The position numbers and the translations under genes are program-made. Below, piece by piece: positions 19,184 to 26,659 of a stretch of DNA of 64,000 bases. Numbering within the stretch: the stretch's first letter is position 1; every line of letters begins with the position of its first letter. The DNA is from an uncultured Kordia sp. GTDB taxonomy: Bacteria; Bacteroidota; Bacteroidia; Flavobacteriales; Flavobacteriaceae. Where the stretch lies: contig NZ_CANLEA010000001.1 in NCBI RefSeq assembly GCF_947489565.1, positions 186,001-250,000 of the forward strand, read 5' to 3'. The notes below the pieces were generated by a model. The model was not told the DNA's origin and searched no databases. It worked only from the letters and a program-made list of their open reading frames with translations.

Positions 19184-19851
19184 TGAAGGAGGCAGAAGCG
19201 TTTAAAGCAAAATTAGCACAAAGCCATATTGCCGTCATCGGTTGTGGCGGTTTGGGTTGTGGAACGCTTATGTCTTTGGCACTGCTTGGTGTTGGAACTT
19301 TGACACTTATTGATGACGATCTTGTGGAAGAAGACAATTTGCAACGTCAATTATTATATGACTTAAATGCTGTTGGAAAGTACAAATGTGACATCGCGAA
19401 AGCACAACTACAAGCACGCAACACAACGATTGAAATTAGAACATTCAGAGAACGATTAACGTCTAAAAACAGTGAACAATTACTTCAGGAAGTAGATCTT
19501 GTTTTAGATTGTACCGATAATTACGCCGCCCGATTGGTGATTGATGCTTTCTGTAGCAAACATCAAATTCCTATGATATATACAGGCGTAAAAGCTTCTG
19601 AAGGTCATATTTCGGTATTCAATTACAAAGGAGGAAAATCAATGGAGGAAACCTTTATAAACGATCAAAACATTTTCCAAGCAGAAGATTGTAATGATTC
19701 CAGAGTCATGCCGCAAATAGTCGCAATGGCATCTAGTTTTCAGGTCAACGAAGTGATCAAAATTCTGCAAGAAGCTTCAAATGTATTGCAAGGAAAGCTA
19801 CAAGTATTCAATCTTTCTAAAAATGTATTTCGGGTGTTTGATTTAAGATAA
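19183..19851 (+). CDS. E1-like adenylating enzyme (ThiF/MoeB/HesA family)
   Basis: A 222-residue protein with all signature ATP-binding elements of E1-like enzymes: Rossmann loop GCGGLG (20-25), DDD (45-47), the Arg of NLQRQ (residue 55), a Lys in GKYKCDIAK and DCTDN (109-113). These activate the C-terminal Gly of a carrier protein as acyl-adenylate. It lacks the paired CxxC zinc motifs of MoeB and has no rhodanese domain; Cys170 (EDC) is the only evident candidate thiolating Cys in the expected region. The N-terminus is about 15 residues shorter than MoeB and lacks its RYxRQ motif. The start overlaps the DUF4132 stop (TAATG). With the Gly-Gly protein two genes upstream, it probably activates that protein rather than serving thiamin or molybdopterin synthesis, since no thi or moa genes are adjacent. 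Confidence 0.9.
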   Translation: MKEAEAFKAKLAQSHIAVIGCGGLGCGTLMSLALLGVGTLTLIDDDLVEEDNLQRQLLYDLNAVGKYKCDIAKAQLQARNTTIEIRTFRERLTSKNSEQLLQEVDLVLDCTDNYAARLVIDAFCSKHQIPMIYTGVKASEGHISVFNYKGGKSMEETFINDQNIFQAEDCNDSRVMPQIVAMASSFQVNEVIKILQEASNVLQGKLQVFNLSKNVFRVFDLR

Positions 19852-19908
19852 AATTCTTACAAAAAATAATCACGTAGTATCACGCTATTTATAACCAATT
19901 CTCCTTTC

Positions 19909-19916
19909 TATATTTG
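19909..19916 (+). promoter_or_regulatory. -7 box TATATTTG before the PD40 gene
   Basis: An exact TAnnTTTG match, 23 bp before the start codon of the next gene. No good TTG at -33. Confidence 0.35.
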
Positions 19917-19938
19917 GAATAACCAACCATTTCATATT

Positions 19939-20853
19939 ATGAAAGTCATTGATATTATTCCGATAACACAAACTGGCGCCTATGCAAACGAACATTATAT
20001 TGATGGCCGTCCTTGTTTTAGTCCCGATGGAAATACGGTTCTTTTTGAACGCAAAGGAAACGGTATAAACATACAAGAATTTTGGATAGTTGATATAAAC
20101 ACCAATATAGAAAGTGTGTATTATAAAAGCAATACATATGGCTGTTCTAGAGCTTCTTGGTCATGGAACTCAAAACAAAACAAAAACCAAATTGCTTTTA
20201 CAGGCGTTTTCCCGAAAGGTAATTTGCCAAATGGAAGAATCATGCTTTTAGACGAAAATGGAGCAAATAATAGTGCGCAGCAACTCACAGTTACAGGGTA
20301 TGCAAAAGCAGAACTATTTTATCCAGCATGGTATGCCAATGAACCAAAGTTATTAGTTACTGATTACTCAAATCAACAACCAAAACTTTTAAAAGTAAAT
20401 ATCAATTCTTTACAATCTAAAGAGTTAACATATAAAGGGTATTGGTCAGGAATGGGAACTGTAAACCCTGTAGATTCAGACTTAATTGCGTATGCGGGAC
20501 AACCAATAACAAGTGGTGGGTACAATCAGCAAAATAATAAAGTCTATCTTCAAAATGGAAATAATAAACCCATAATATTTTCTTCTCCAGCTAAGAATGT
20601 TAACGGCCGTGCTCCTTGGTTTAGCAGTGATGGTCGTGTCATGGCTTTTGAATCACAATCAGGAAAGACGCCACTTCAAATTTTTCTAAAAAGGGTAGAT
20701 TTAAGCAAGCCGAGCACGCCAATGATTCCTGTAAGCAACCTTAATTTTGCAGCACAACATGCTAAGTTTTCACCAGATAGTTCGCGATTAGTTTGGGCGC
20801 AAAATGATGGAGAAGGTAGATCTCGAATCTTTATGGGAACCATTGTGTACTAA
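19939..20853 (+). CDS. TolB-like PD40 beta-propeller protein
   Basis: A 304-residue protein built of PD40/WD40-like repeats (RPCFSPDGNTVLFER, RAPWFSSDGRVMAFES, HAKFSPDSSRLVWAQ), which fold as a beta-propeller as in the C-terminal part of TolB. No signal peptide is visible, so location is uncertain. It is not clearly in an operon. A binding or scaffolding role is all that can be inferred. Confidence 0.75.
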   Translation: MKVIDIIPITQTGAYANEHYIDGRPCFSPDGNTVLFERKGNGINIQEFWIVDINTNIESVYYKSNTYGCSRASWSWNSKQNKNQIAFTGVFPKGNLPNGRIMLLDENGANNSAQQLTVTGYAKAELFYPAWYANEPKLLVTDYSNQQPKLLKVNINSLQSKELTYKGYWSGMGTVNPVDSDLIAYAGQPITSGGYNQQNNKVYLQNGNNKPIIFSSPAKNVNGRAPWFSSDGRVMAFESQSGKTPLQIFLKRVDLSKPSTPMIPVSNLNFAAQHAKFSPDSSRLVWAQNDGEGRSRIFMGTIVY

Positions 20854-20989
20854 ATTTTAACAGTAAAACGTCAAAATCAAGTATTTCTACCGTATTATTT
20901 TAAAACTTTTAATTCTACATTTGAAATTACCATTTTTGATGTGATTCCCCAATAATACACTATTACATTTTTGAAATATAAATATAGTG

Positions 20990-21850
20990 ATGACAACACA
21001 CGAAAATATACTTATTGGAAGCGATACTTCATCTTCGTTAGCAACTATTTTAAAAAGTTTGCAAACGATGGATCAGTATAGCTTTATTACAGCAACACGT
21101 GTGTCAGACATTGTGCAACTTTCTAAATCCATTCAGCCAGTTTTACTTATTTTGAGTTTTAGAGACCATCAAAATGTAATTAATTCCTTATTGTCGTATA
21201 ATCGTGATTTTTCAATTCCTATTGTGTGTTTGCGTTCTAGAAATGAACGTCGAGACTTGCAATTTCGCGAAAACTTAGTCGTGTTTACTCAATCGTTTGA
21301 ATATGGAATGCAGGCAAACAATCTTATAACTAACATTCTTGGAATTTTAAACTTGATCAAAAAAACACAAGCCGTTTCATTATCAAAAACATTTGTGCCA
21401 AAAGGAAAACTATCTGAAGAGCAAAGTAAAGATTTAACACGCTACACGCTTGAACTTGATCAAAAAAAAGCCGTGTTAGATAAAATTAAAGATCGCATCA
21501 AACAATTGTATAGCAATGTGGATGCTTCTACCAAAACACAATTAATGTCTATTGTCAATACCATCAAAATGACACGCAACGATCGAAAACATTGGGATGA
21601 CTTTAAACATTATTTTGAAAATGTAAATCCTAATTTCCTAAAAGAACTGAGCGCTAAATTTCCGTGTCTTACTTCAAAAGACCTAAAATATTGCTGCTAT
21701 CTTAAAATGAACATGTCCAATGAAGACATTCGTTTAATCTTAGGAATCAATCAAGAAAGTGTACGTACACACAAATATCGCCTAAAGAAAAAAATGGTCT
21801 TAGAAAAAGATCAGGACTTACGCAATTATCTACAAACTTTTGCAAATTAA
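20990..21850 (+). CDS. LuxR-type HTH regulator with degenerate receiver-like N-terminus
   Basis: A 286-residue protein. The C-terminal helix-turn-helix (FPCLTSKDLKYCCYLKMNM ... SNEDIRLILGINQESVRTHKYRLKKKM, about 220-275) is of the type seen in flavobacterial LuxR-like regulators. The first 115 residues look like a receiver fold (ILIGSDTSSSLATIL ... PVLLILSFRDHQ) but the phosphoacceptor Asp position is Ser or Phe, so it is probably not phosphorylated. A GTG at 20987 precedes the ATG at 20990; I use the ATG. It is convergent with two Cys-rich precursor genes, which makes it a candidate regulator of them, without direct proof. Confidence 0.75.
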   Translation: MTTHENILIGSDTSSSLATILKSLQTMDQYSFITATRVSDIVQLSKSIQPVLLILSFRDHQNVINSLLSYNRDFSIPIVCLRSRNERRDLQFRENLVVFTQSFEYGMQANNLITNILGILNLIKKTQAVSLSKTFVPKGKLSEEQSKDLTRYTLELDQKKAVLDKIKDRIKQLYSNVDASTKTQLMSIVNTIKMTRNDRKHWDDFKHYFENVNPNFLKELSAKFPCLTSKDLKYCCYLKMNMSNEDIRLILGINQESVRTHKYRLKKKMVLEKDQDLRNYLQTFAN

Positions 21851-21854
21851 TACT

Positions 21855-21885
21855 CAAAAAAGAAGCTGCCTATTACAGCAGCTCC
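21855..21885 (-). terminator. terminator for the precursor peptide genes
   Basis: On the minus strand GGAGCTGC and GCAGCTTC form an 8-bp stem (one G-T pair) around an 8-nt loop, followed by C and six T. It lies 27 bp after the stop of the 87-residue peptide gene, and also falls just past the convergent regulator gene. Confidence 0.7.
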
Positions 21886-21911
21886 CAAACTATAGTTTTA
21901 TATACTTGTTT

Positions 21912-22175
21912 TTAGAAAGGACAACCTAAAGCAGATTGGCATCCGTCTACTATTGATTGACAACCAGGACCTCCAACAGTTTGAATCGTTCCGCACTCAA
22001 TAATATTCAGTGTTTCGCAATTAAATCTTGTCAAACAAAAACGTGTTGGACAAAACAAAGTCACTGGGCAAGCAGCCGTAAGGAATGTTCCTCCACTCAC
22101 TTGACTCTTTTCTAAATTAGACACAATATTCTTATTCAGTGTCAACTTCTTTAAACTCTTTTTATTTTTTTTCAT
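21912..22175 (-). CDS. GG-leader Cys-rich precursor peptide (class I lanthipeptide-like)
   Basis: An 87-residue peptide. The leader (1-29) reads MKKNKKSLKKLTLNKNIVSN then LEKSQVSGG, matching the Bacteroidetes lanthipeptide/natural-product leader. The 58-residue core holds eight Cys (36, 42, 47, 53, 61, 72, 79, 85) and many Thr/Ser, suited to thioether or disulfide formation, and ends in GCPF exactly like the neighbouring peptide. It lies 24 bp downstream of the CPIDT-repeat peptide on the same strand, so the pair is co-transcribed. No modification enzyme is near. Confidence 0.85.
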   Translation of the reverse strand: MKKNKKSLKKLTLNKNIVSNLEKSQVSGGTFLTAACPVTLFCPTRFCLTRFNCETLNIIECGTIQTVGGPGCQSIVDGCQSALGCPF

Positions 22176-22199
22176 GATTTGAAAATTTTAATGGATTAA

Positions 22200-22472
22200 T
22201 TAAAATGGACAACCAACTGTGTCAATAGGACAAGCGATTGTATCAATAGGACATGCTAAAGTATCAATTGGACAATTCCAACGTGTATCAATAGGACAAA
22301 TCCATGTTTGCGGACAATTTGCAGTCAAAATAGGACAGTTCCAACGTGTTTCAATAGGACAAATCACTACTGTATATGAACCAGTACCTCCATTGGCTTG
22401 TTGTCCTTTCAATTTAGACACTACCTTCTTGTTTAGTGTCAACTTTTTTAAACTTCTCTTGTTTTTTTTCAT
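22200..22472 (-). CDS. GG-leader precursor with CPIDT heptad-repeat core
   Basis: A 90-residue peptide. The leader (1-29) is nearly the same as its neighbour's and ends QQANGG. The core is built of a repeated unit C-P-I-D/E-T-x-x: Cys at 38, 46, 53, 59, 67, 74, 81 and 88, mostly seven residues apart, ending GCPF. The DNA shows a matching 21-nt repeat, strongest at 22210-22290. Such regular spacing suggests a multi-ring RiPP or a repeating metal- or surface-binding peptide. An in-frame TTG at 22481 would add MKT; the ATG at 22472 aligns with the other leaders and was preferred. Confidence 0.85.
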   Translation of the reverse strand: MKKNKRSLKKLTLNKKVVSKLKGQQANGGTGSYTVVICPIETRWNCPILTANCPQTWICPIDTRWNCPIDTLACPIDTIACPIDTVGCPF

Positions 22473-22507
22473 GGTTTTCAAGTTTTTAAAAATTATACTT
22501 CTTTACC

Positions 22508-22517
22508 GTTACGTAAC
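22508..22517. promoter_or_regulatory. palindrome GTTACGTAAC upstream of the precursor pair
   Basis: A perfect 10-bp palindrome, 36 bp upstream of the CPIDT peptide start on the minus strand. It may be an operator; it is short, so chance is possible. Confidence 0.25.
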
Positions 22518-22622
22518 AGTTTTACAAAGGTGATTCTATTTACTAGATTGATAAACAGCTTTCTGGATACTTTTTATGAGTGCTTTTCCTGTTTTTTAAT
22601 TAGGAAAAACACCATGAAAACC

Positions 22623-22652
22623 GTTGCAATAATTTTCATTTTAATATATTTG
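22623..22652 (+). promoter_or_regulatory. promoter of the beta-lactamase-fold gene
   Basis: GTTG at 22623-22626, an 18-bp spacer and TATATTTG at 22645-22652 make a near-consensus Bacteroidetes promoter. The predicted transcript would carry about 60 nt of 5' leader. Confidence 0.65.
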
Positions 22653-22718
22653 AAAGTGAACTCATGTATATTGACAAAAACAATATGTTAGTGTACTAAA
22701 AAAATCAAAGAAGAGAAG

Positions 22719-24062
22719 ATGAAAAAAGCCTTGAAAATTTTAGCGGTTATACTTGTACTTATAGTAATACTAGTTGCATTTAACTATTCTAAATTGAATA
22801 TTATTTCTGGCTATTCGGCAAAAAATATGAGTTCTTCTGTTTTTGTGGCTGGAAGAGCACCTGCGTTTACAGATAGTACAGATAATGGTTTTACACCAAT
22901 CAATATTGCGAGAGATTTTGTAGACATCAAAAAGAAATATGCTTCTGCTTCTGTATATGGTTTGATGGAGCGTAAAGCAATATATCGAAAAGGTTTAGGA
23001 AGTGTACTCATTGATGATGATTATGATGTGACACAAGAAACTCCAGTGCCACATCGTACAAACATTGCACGCATGTCGCCGTATCCATACGGAAACATGA
23101 AACAAAAAGATACTACGTTTTCTAATGTAGATTATGGTAAAGTTGAAAGCGCTGTAAACTATGCATTTTCAAAGGTAGAAGGAGAAGATGTTAAAAAAAC
23201 ACGTGCTGTATTGGTTTTATATAAAGATCAAATCATCTCGGAAAAATATGCAGAAGGCTTCAATAAAGATTCTAAGTTTTTGGGTTGGTCCATGACAAAA
23301 AGTTTATTGAGTACGATGTACGGAATTTTGCAGTACCAAGGAAAACTAAATGTGTGGGACAAAGCACCAGTAGAAGCTTGGAAAAAGGATGAGCGAAACA
23401 ATATTACACTACACAACTTATTACAGATGAATAGTGGTTTGGAATGGGTAGAAGATTATGGTAAAATATCGGATGTTACCAAAATGCTCTTTCTTGAAAA
23501 AGATATGACAACTTCGCAAATAGATAAACCTTTGGTAGGAAAGCCAAACGAAACTTGGAATTATTCGTCAGGAACTTCAAACTTGCTTTCGGGAATTTTG
23601 CGTAAACAATTTAATACGCATCAAGAATACTTAGATTTTCCATATGACAACTTTATTGATAAAATAGGAATGCATTCAATGCTTATAGAAGCTGACATGG
23701 AAGGAAACTATGTAGGTTCTTCCTATGCTTGGGCAACACCACGCGATTGGGCAAAATTCGGATTGCTATACTTACACAGAGGCGATTGGAATGGTACACG
23801 TATTTTTGATGATTCTTGGGTAGATTATATCACAAAATCAACACCAACTTCCAATGGACGTTACGGAGGTCATTTTTGGCTCAATGCTGGCGGATTTCAT
23901 CCAGATGTGCCAAAAGGCATGTATTCTGCCAACGGATATCAAGGACAACGCGTCTACATTATTCCTTCAAAAGATTTAGTAGTCGTGCGTTTCGGATTGG
24001 TTGGAAAAGATGAACTGGACTTCAATAAATTTTTGAGCGAAATCTGTAATTCAATTCAATAA
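22719..24062 (+). CDS. serine hydrolase, beta-lactamase/class C-like family
   Basis: A 447-residue protein with an N-terminal membrane anchor (ALKILAVILVLIVILVAF). The class C beta-lactamase/PBP-type fold shows the SxxK nucleophile motif in GWSMTKSLLS (about residue 192), the Tyr motif in NYSSGTSN and a C-terminal GGHFWLN. Members are esterases, peptidases or D-aminopeptidases more often than antibiotic-resistance enzymes. It is divergent from the precursor peptides; a role in processing them is possible but not supported by any motif. Confidence 0.9.
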   Translation: MKKALKILAVILVLIVILVAFNYSKLNIISGYSAKNMSSSVFVAGRAPAFTDSTDNGFTPINIARDFVDIKKKYASASVYGLMERKAIYRKGLGSVLIDDDYDVTQETPVPHRTNIARMSPYPYGNMKQKDTTFSNVDYGKVESAVNYAFSKVEGEDVKKTRAVLVLYKDQIISEKYAEGFNKDSKFLGWSMTKSLLSTMYGILQYQGKLNVWDKAPVEAWKKDERNNITLHNLLQMNSGLEWVEDYGKISDVTKMLFLEKDMTTSQIDKPLVGKPNETWNYSSGTSNLLSGILRKQFNTHQEYLDFPYDNFIDKIGMHSMLIEADMEGNYVGSSYAWATPRDWAKFGLLYLHRGDWNGTRIFDDSWVDYITKSTPTSNGRYGGHFWLNAGGFHPDVPKGMYSANGYQGQRVYIIPSKDLVVVRFGLVGKDELDFNKFLSEICNSIQ

Positions 24063-24098
24063 AAAAAGCTACTGTAACTACAGTAATCATATACCTAT

Positions 24099-24145
24099 AA
24101 AAGAGATGTATTCTATGCTTTTTGCGTATTTTACATCTCTTTTTT
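24099..24145 (+). terminator. hairpin terminator after the serine hydrolase
   Basis: Arms AAAAGAGATGTA (24099-24110) and TACATCTCTTTT (24132-24143) are perfectly complementary with a 21-nt loop, followed by T. It lies in the 379-bp gap 24063-24441, which otherwise holds only the promoter of the DUF2589 gene and no gene I can support. Confidence 0.6.
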
Positions 24146-24293
24146 GATGCACAAAATCATCAAATTCTTCATAAATACAACACTTTTCTGTGCAACTTTC
24201 TATACACAGGAACATATTGCAACATATTGCTGATATTTTGTATTTTTACAATAAATAATGATGTAATATGTTTTAAATTACAAACATTTGTTG

Positions 24294-24301
24294 TATATTT
24301 G
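24294..24301 (+). promoter_or_regulatory. -7 box TATATTTG of the DUF2589 cassette
   Basis: An exact TAnnTTTG element that would give an unusually long leader of about 130 nt before the ATG at 24442. The leader (about 24308-24441) holds no recognised riboswitch but could carry translation control. Confidence 0.5.
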
Positions 24302-24441
24302 CATTGTAATTCTTTCGGAAGAATATAATTTTAAGCTTAAAACCTTGTAAGAAATTGTTCGCGACTATTTTTTTACAACCCAAGGAGAAAGCCGAAAAGC
24401 CTTTTACAAAGAGTAGGTGAAAAATTTTAAAAATTACAATT

Positions 24442-24978
24442 ATGCCAGTTAGTCCAAATGAAATTGCAAGTATCAATTTCAGTGCAATGTTAGGGAAACC
24501 TTTAACAGCAGTTATCGATGCGCAAGCAGCAGCAGCTTTATCAACAGTAGATTTTATCAATGAAGTAGGATTAAACGATGATGGAACTGTAAAAACAGTT
24601 TCTTTCGATTACCTTAAAGATGTTGGTGGTACCGTTTCTTTAGTGAAGTTGACAACACCTTTGTTAACAATTGTACCAATTCCTTTCTTACGTGTAGCAG
24701 ATACTACGATTGATTTTAACGCAAAAATCTCAAGTGTAACAAAAGTAGAAACAACTGCTTCACACAAGTTAGATTTAAGCGCTGAATTAAGTTTACGTTG
24801 GGCTTTTGGTCGTTTTAATTTCAAAGGAAGTTATTCGTACCAAAAGAAAACCTCATACTCTGATGAAGCTAAGCGTTCATACAGTATGAATGTTAAAATT
24901 CATGCAGTACAAGATGAAATGCCAGCAGGAATGAGTAGAGTATTAGATATGCTTGAAGAGTCTATCAGAGAAGCTTAG
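24442..24978 (+). CDS. DUF2589 family protein
   Basis: A 178-residue protein matching DUF2589 from memory: LGKPLTAVIDAQAAAALSTV followed by DFINEVGL, LTTPLLTIVPIPFLRVADT, TIDFNAKISSV. The family is small, usually found with other short unknown proteins, and has no assigned function. No signal peptide. The middle is beta-rich (SLRWAFGRFNFKGSYSYQKK). It heads a three-gene cassette with the genes at 25044 and 25915. Confidence 0.85.
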   Translation: MPVSPNEIASINFSAMLGKPLTAVIDAQAAAALSTVDFINEVGLNDDGTVKTVSFDYLKDVGGTVSLVKLTTPLLTIVPIPFLRVADTTIDFNAKISSVTKVETTASHKLDLSAELSLRWAFGRFNFKGSYSYQKKTSYSDEAKRSYSMNVKIHAVQDEMPAGMSRVLDMLEESIREA

Positions 24979-25001
24979 ACCTAATTTCACAAAACTAATG
25001 A

Positions 25002-25025
25002 AGGAAACCTCTCCGGAGGTTTCCT
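25002..25025 (+). other. intercistronic hairpin
   Basis: AGGAAACCTC, loop TCCG and GAGGTTTCCT form a perfect 10-bp stem between the first two genes of the DUF2589 cassette. No T-run follows (CGCTAAAA), so it is more likely an mRNA-stabilising or attenuating element that lowers expression of the downstream genes relative to the first. Confidence 0.6.
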
Positions 25026-25043
25026 CGCTAAAAAACAAAAGTA

Positions 25044-25862
25044 ATGATTACATTAAAAGATTATATCGGAAAGATTTATAAAGAAGTCACCAATGCAAAA
25101 GTGCAATCAGATATTGAAACCTTGGCTATTGCGCAAGAATATATTCAAAATCCAATGCTAAAGCATTTTGCAGTTCCCAATATTCGTATCAAAGACATGG
25201 AGCTTACAATTCCAGTGGCGGTAGATACAACGCAAACTGTTACTAGAGAATATACTGAAAGAGAAATTCAAGATGTATACGAAAAAGCATTCTATAAAGT
25301 AATGGATGACATATATCCAAATCAGACAGAAGATCAAGCGGCATACTTACAAAGTATCAAACCACAAGTAATTTCTAAAGCACAAGCACAATCTGAAGAA
25401 GCCGTTGTTGATTTACGTCAAGCAACCGCAGCAGATCAAGCAGTAGCTACACCACAAACTGATACAGCTGCAACTACGGATTCTGCTAGCAGAACAGTAC
25501 AAACAGAAGATGTAAGAACAACAGAACAGGCTTCGGCTGAATCATCATCAAACAATTATTCAGTAGCAGTAAATAAAGCAGCAATCAAATTTGCAGAAGT
25601 ATCTTTTGCTTTTGTAGGTACAGCATATATGGAAGAACAAGCATATAGAGATGCATTAGTGCCAGAAATTGTAGCCAATTTACAGCCTAAATCACCAGAA
25701 ATTGAAGAGCTTCCTGTAATTATAGAAACACAACGATTAAAAGAAATCAACGATCCAGCAAGCTTAATCAGTATTAAAGTCAATATTACAGACGATGCTA
25801 TGGAATGGACAACAGATGTTGATGAAAATGGCAATGCTGTACAAGTGTTAGATTACCAATAA
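25044..25862 (+). CDS. unknown protein of the DUF2589 cassette
   Basis: A 272-residue protein I do not recognise. The N-terminal part (MITLKDYIGKIYKEVTNAKV) and the part from about 170 (NNYSVAVNKAAIKFAEVSFA) are folded-looking, joined by an Ala/Thr/Gln/Glu-rich linker (about 125-170). The phrase FAVPNIRIKDMELTIPVAVD echoes the strand pattern of DUF2589 proteins (VP.IR..D..I.), which suggests a related fold or partner. No signal peptide or membrane segment. Same strand and 65 bp from the DUF2589 gene. Confidence 0.7.
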   Translation: MITLKDYIGKIYKEVTNAKVQSDIETLAIAQEYIQNPMLKHFAVPNIRIKDMELTIPVAVDTTQTVTREYTEREIQDVYEKAFYKVMDDIYPNQTEDQAAYLQSIKPQVISKAQAQSEEAVVDLRQATAADQAVATPQTDTAATTDSASRTVQTEDVRTTEQASAESSSNNYSVAVNKAAIKFAEVSFAFVGTAYMEEQAYRDALVPEIVANLQPKSPEIEELPVIIETQRLKEINDPASLISIKVNITDDAMEWTTDVDENGNAVQVLDYQ

Positions 25863-25914
25863 ACTCACTGTACTTCATGCAAATTGTGTATGAAGCACCA
25901 CAAAACAGAAACAA

Positions 25915-26451
25915 ATGAAAACAAGTATAATAGAAAAAAATACCTTCTTTGAGGCTTCTATTTTTAAAGTAGGCTTGATTTCTGAATTGCTTCGTTCCAA
26001 ATCTTCTCGCTTTTTAGCAGAGATTGAACGTTGGCTTTCAGAAAATCAAGAAGTGTTGAAGCAGTTTGGGTTTGTAGAATCGAGCCGCATGAGTATTTTG
26101 CAAAATCAACTTTTTGTAGCAAAAGCGAAAGATGTTCCGCAAAAAAGAAGACATTTAATGATGGTTGGAGCGCATTGTTTAGAAAATGCACATGAAATGC
26201 TAACAGGTTTACACGAGCCTATTAAAACAAAACTCACACAAGGAAGAGAGACTATTCAGCAAATTTTAGTCATGGTGAAAGAAGATCCTGCATACCAAAA
26301 AGGAACACGAGAAAACTTTAATCAATATGTAAAAAATACCTGGAAACGTTTACGCCAAGACCCGCAATTTAGTTCTGTAGCCATACAATTGCAAACAGTA
26401 CTTCCTGAAGTAGATATTTACAGAATTATTGCGGAAGAAGTACAACTATAA
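25915..26451 (+). CDS. unknown helical protein of the DUF2589 cassette
   Basis: A 178-residue protein, largely alpha-helical, Lys/Gln-rich and without signal peptide. I do not recognise a family. It follows the previous gene by 52 bp on the same strand and completes the three-gene cassette. Confidence 0.65.
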   Translation: MKTSIIEKNTFFEASIFKVGLISELLRSKSSRFLAEIERWLSENQEVLKQFGFVESSRMSILQNQLFVAKAKDVPQKRRHLMMVGAHCLENAHEMLTGLHEPIKTKLTQGRETIQQILVMVKEDPAYQKGTRENFNQYVKNTWKRLRQDPQFSSVAIQLQTVLPEVDIYRIIAEEVQL

Positions 26452-26522
26452 GCTACTTTCAATATAATAATGCGTAGTTATTGAGTTGCTTAATTTTCTA
26501 TGCTATGAAAATGAATGTCAAA

Positions 26523-26583
26523 TCGAGCGCAGTCGAGATGCTATAGAAACAGAAATGTTCTTTAGTTTCCGGACTGCGCTTGA
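26523..26583. repeat. dispersed repeat, inverted arms around TCGAGCGCAGTC
   Basis: TCGAGCGCAGTCGAGAT at 26523-26539 and the near-inverse GACTGCGCTTGA at 26572-26583 form a 61-bp element. The 17-mer recurs at 53477 and 62428 and in decayed form at 33397, so this is an intergenic repeat family. Confidence 0.7.
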
Positions 26584-26606
26584 AGCGGCACCTGTATAAA
26601 ACGCAT

Positions 26607-26639
26607 AAAAAAATCCCAAAGCTTTCACTTCGGGATTTT
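26607..26639 (-). terminator. terminator of the suf operon
   Basis: On the minus strand AAAATCCC and GGGATTTT pair around a loop with further pairing (AAG/CTT), followed by seven T. It lies 21 bp after the sufD stop. Confidence 0.8.
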
Positions 26640-26659
26640 CATTTCTCTTTTTCTTTCCT

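Noticed and set aside
22210-22400. Regular 21-nt repeats resembling a CRISPR array
   Set aside because: The repeats are in frame with the CPIDT peptide, have no unique spacers of constant size, and no cas gene is present.
22219-22533. Plus-strand ORF with SIGQ repeats
   Set aside because: It is the complement of the CPIDT repeat gene; the minus-strand frame has the leader shared with three other peptides.
22613-22690. 25-codon ORF beginning MKTVAIIFILIY
   Set aside because: It overlaps the promoter of the serine hydrolase and has no further support.
24122-24328. 68-residue plus-strand ORF
   Set aside because: It begins inside the terminator hairpin and runs through the promoter of the DUF2589 gene; composition is not protein-like.
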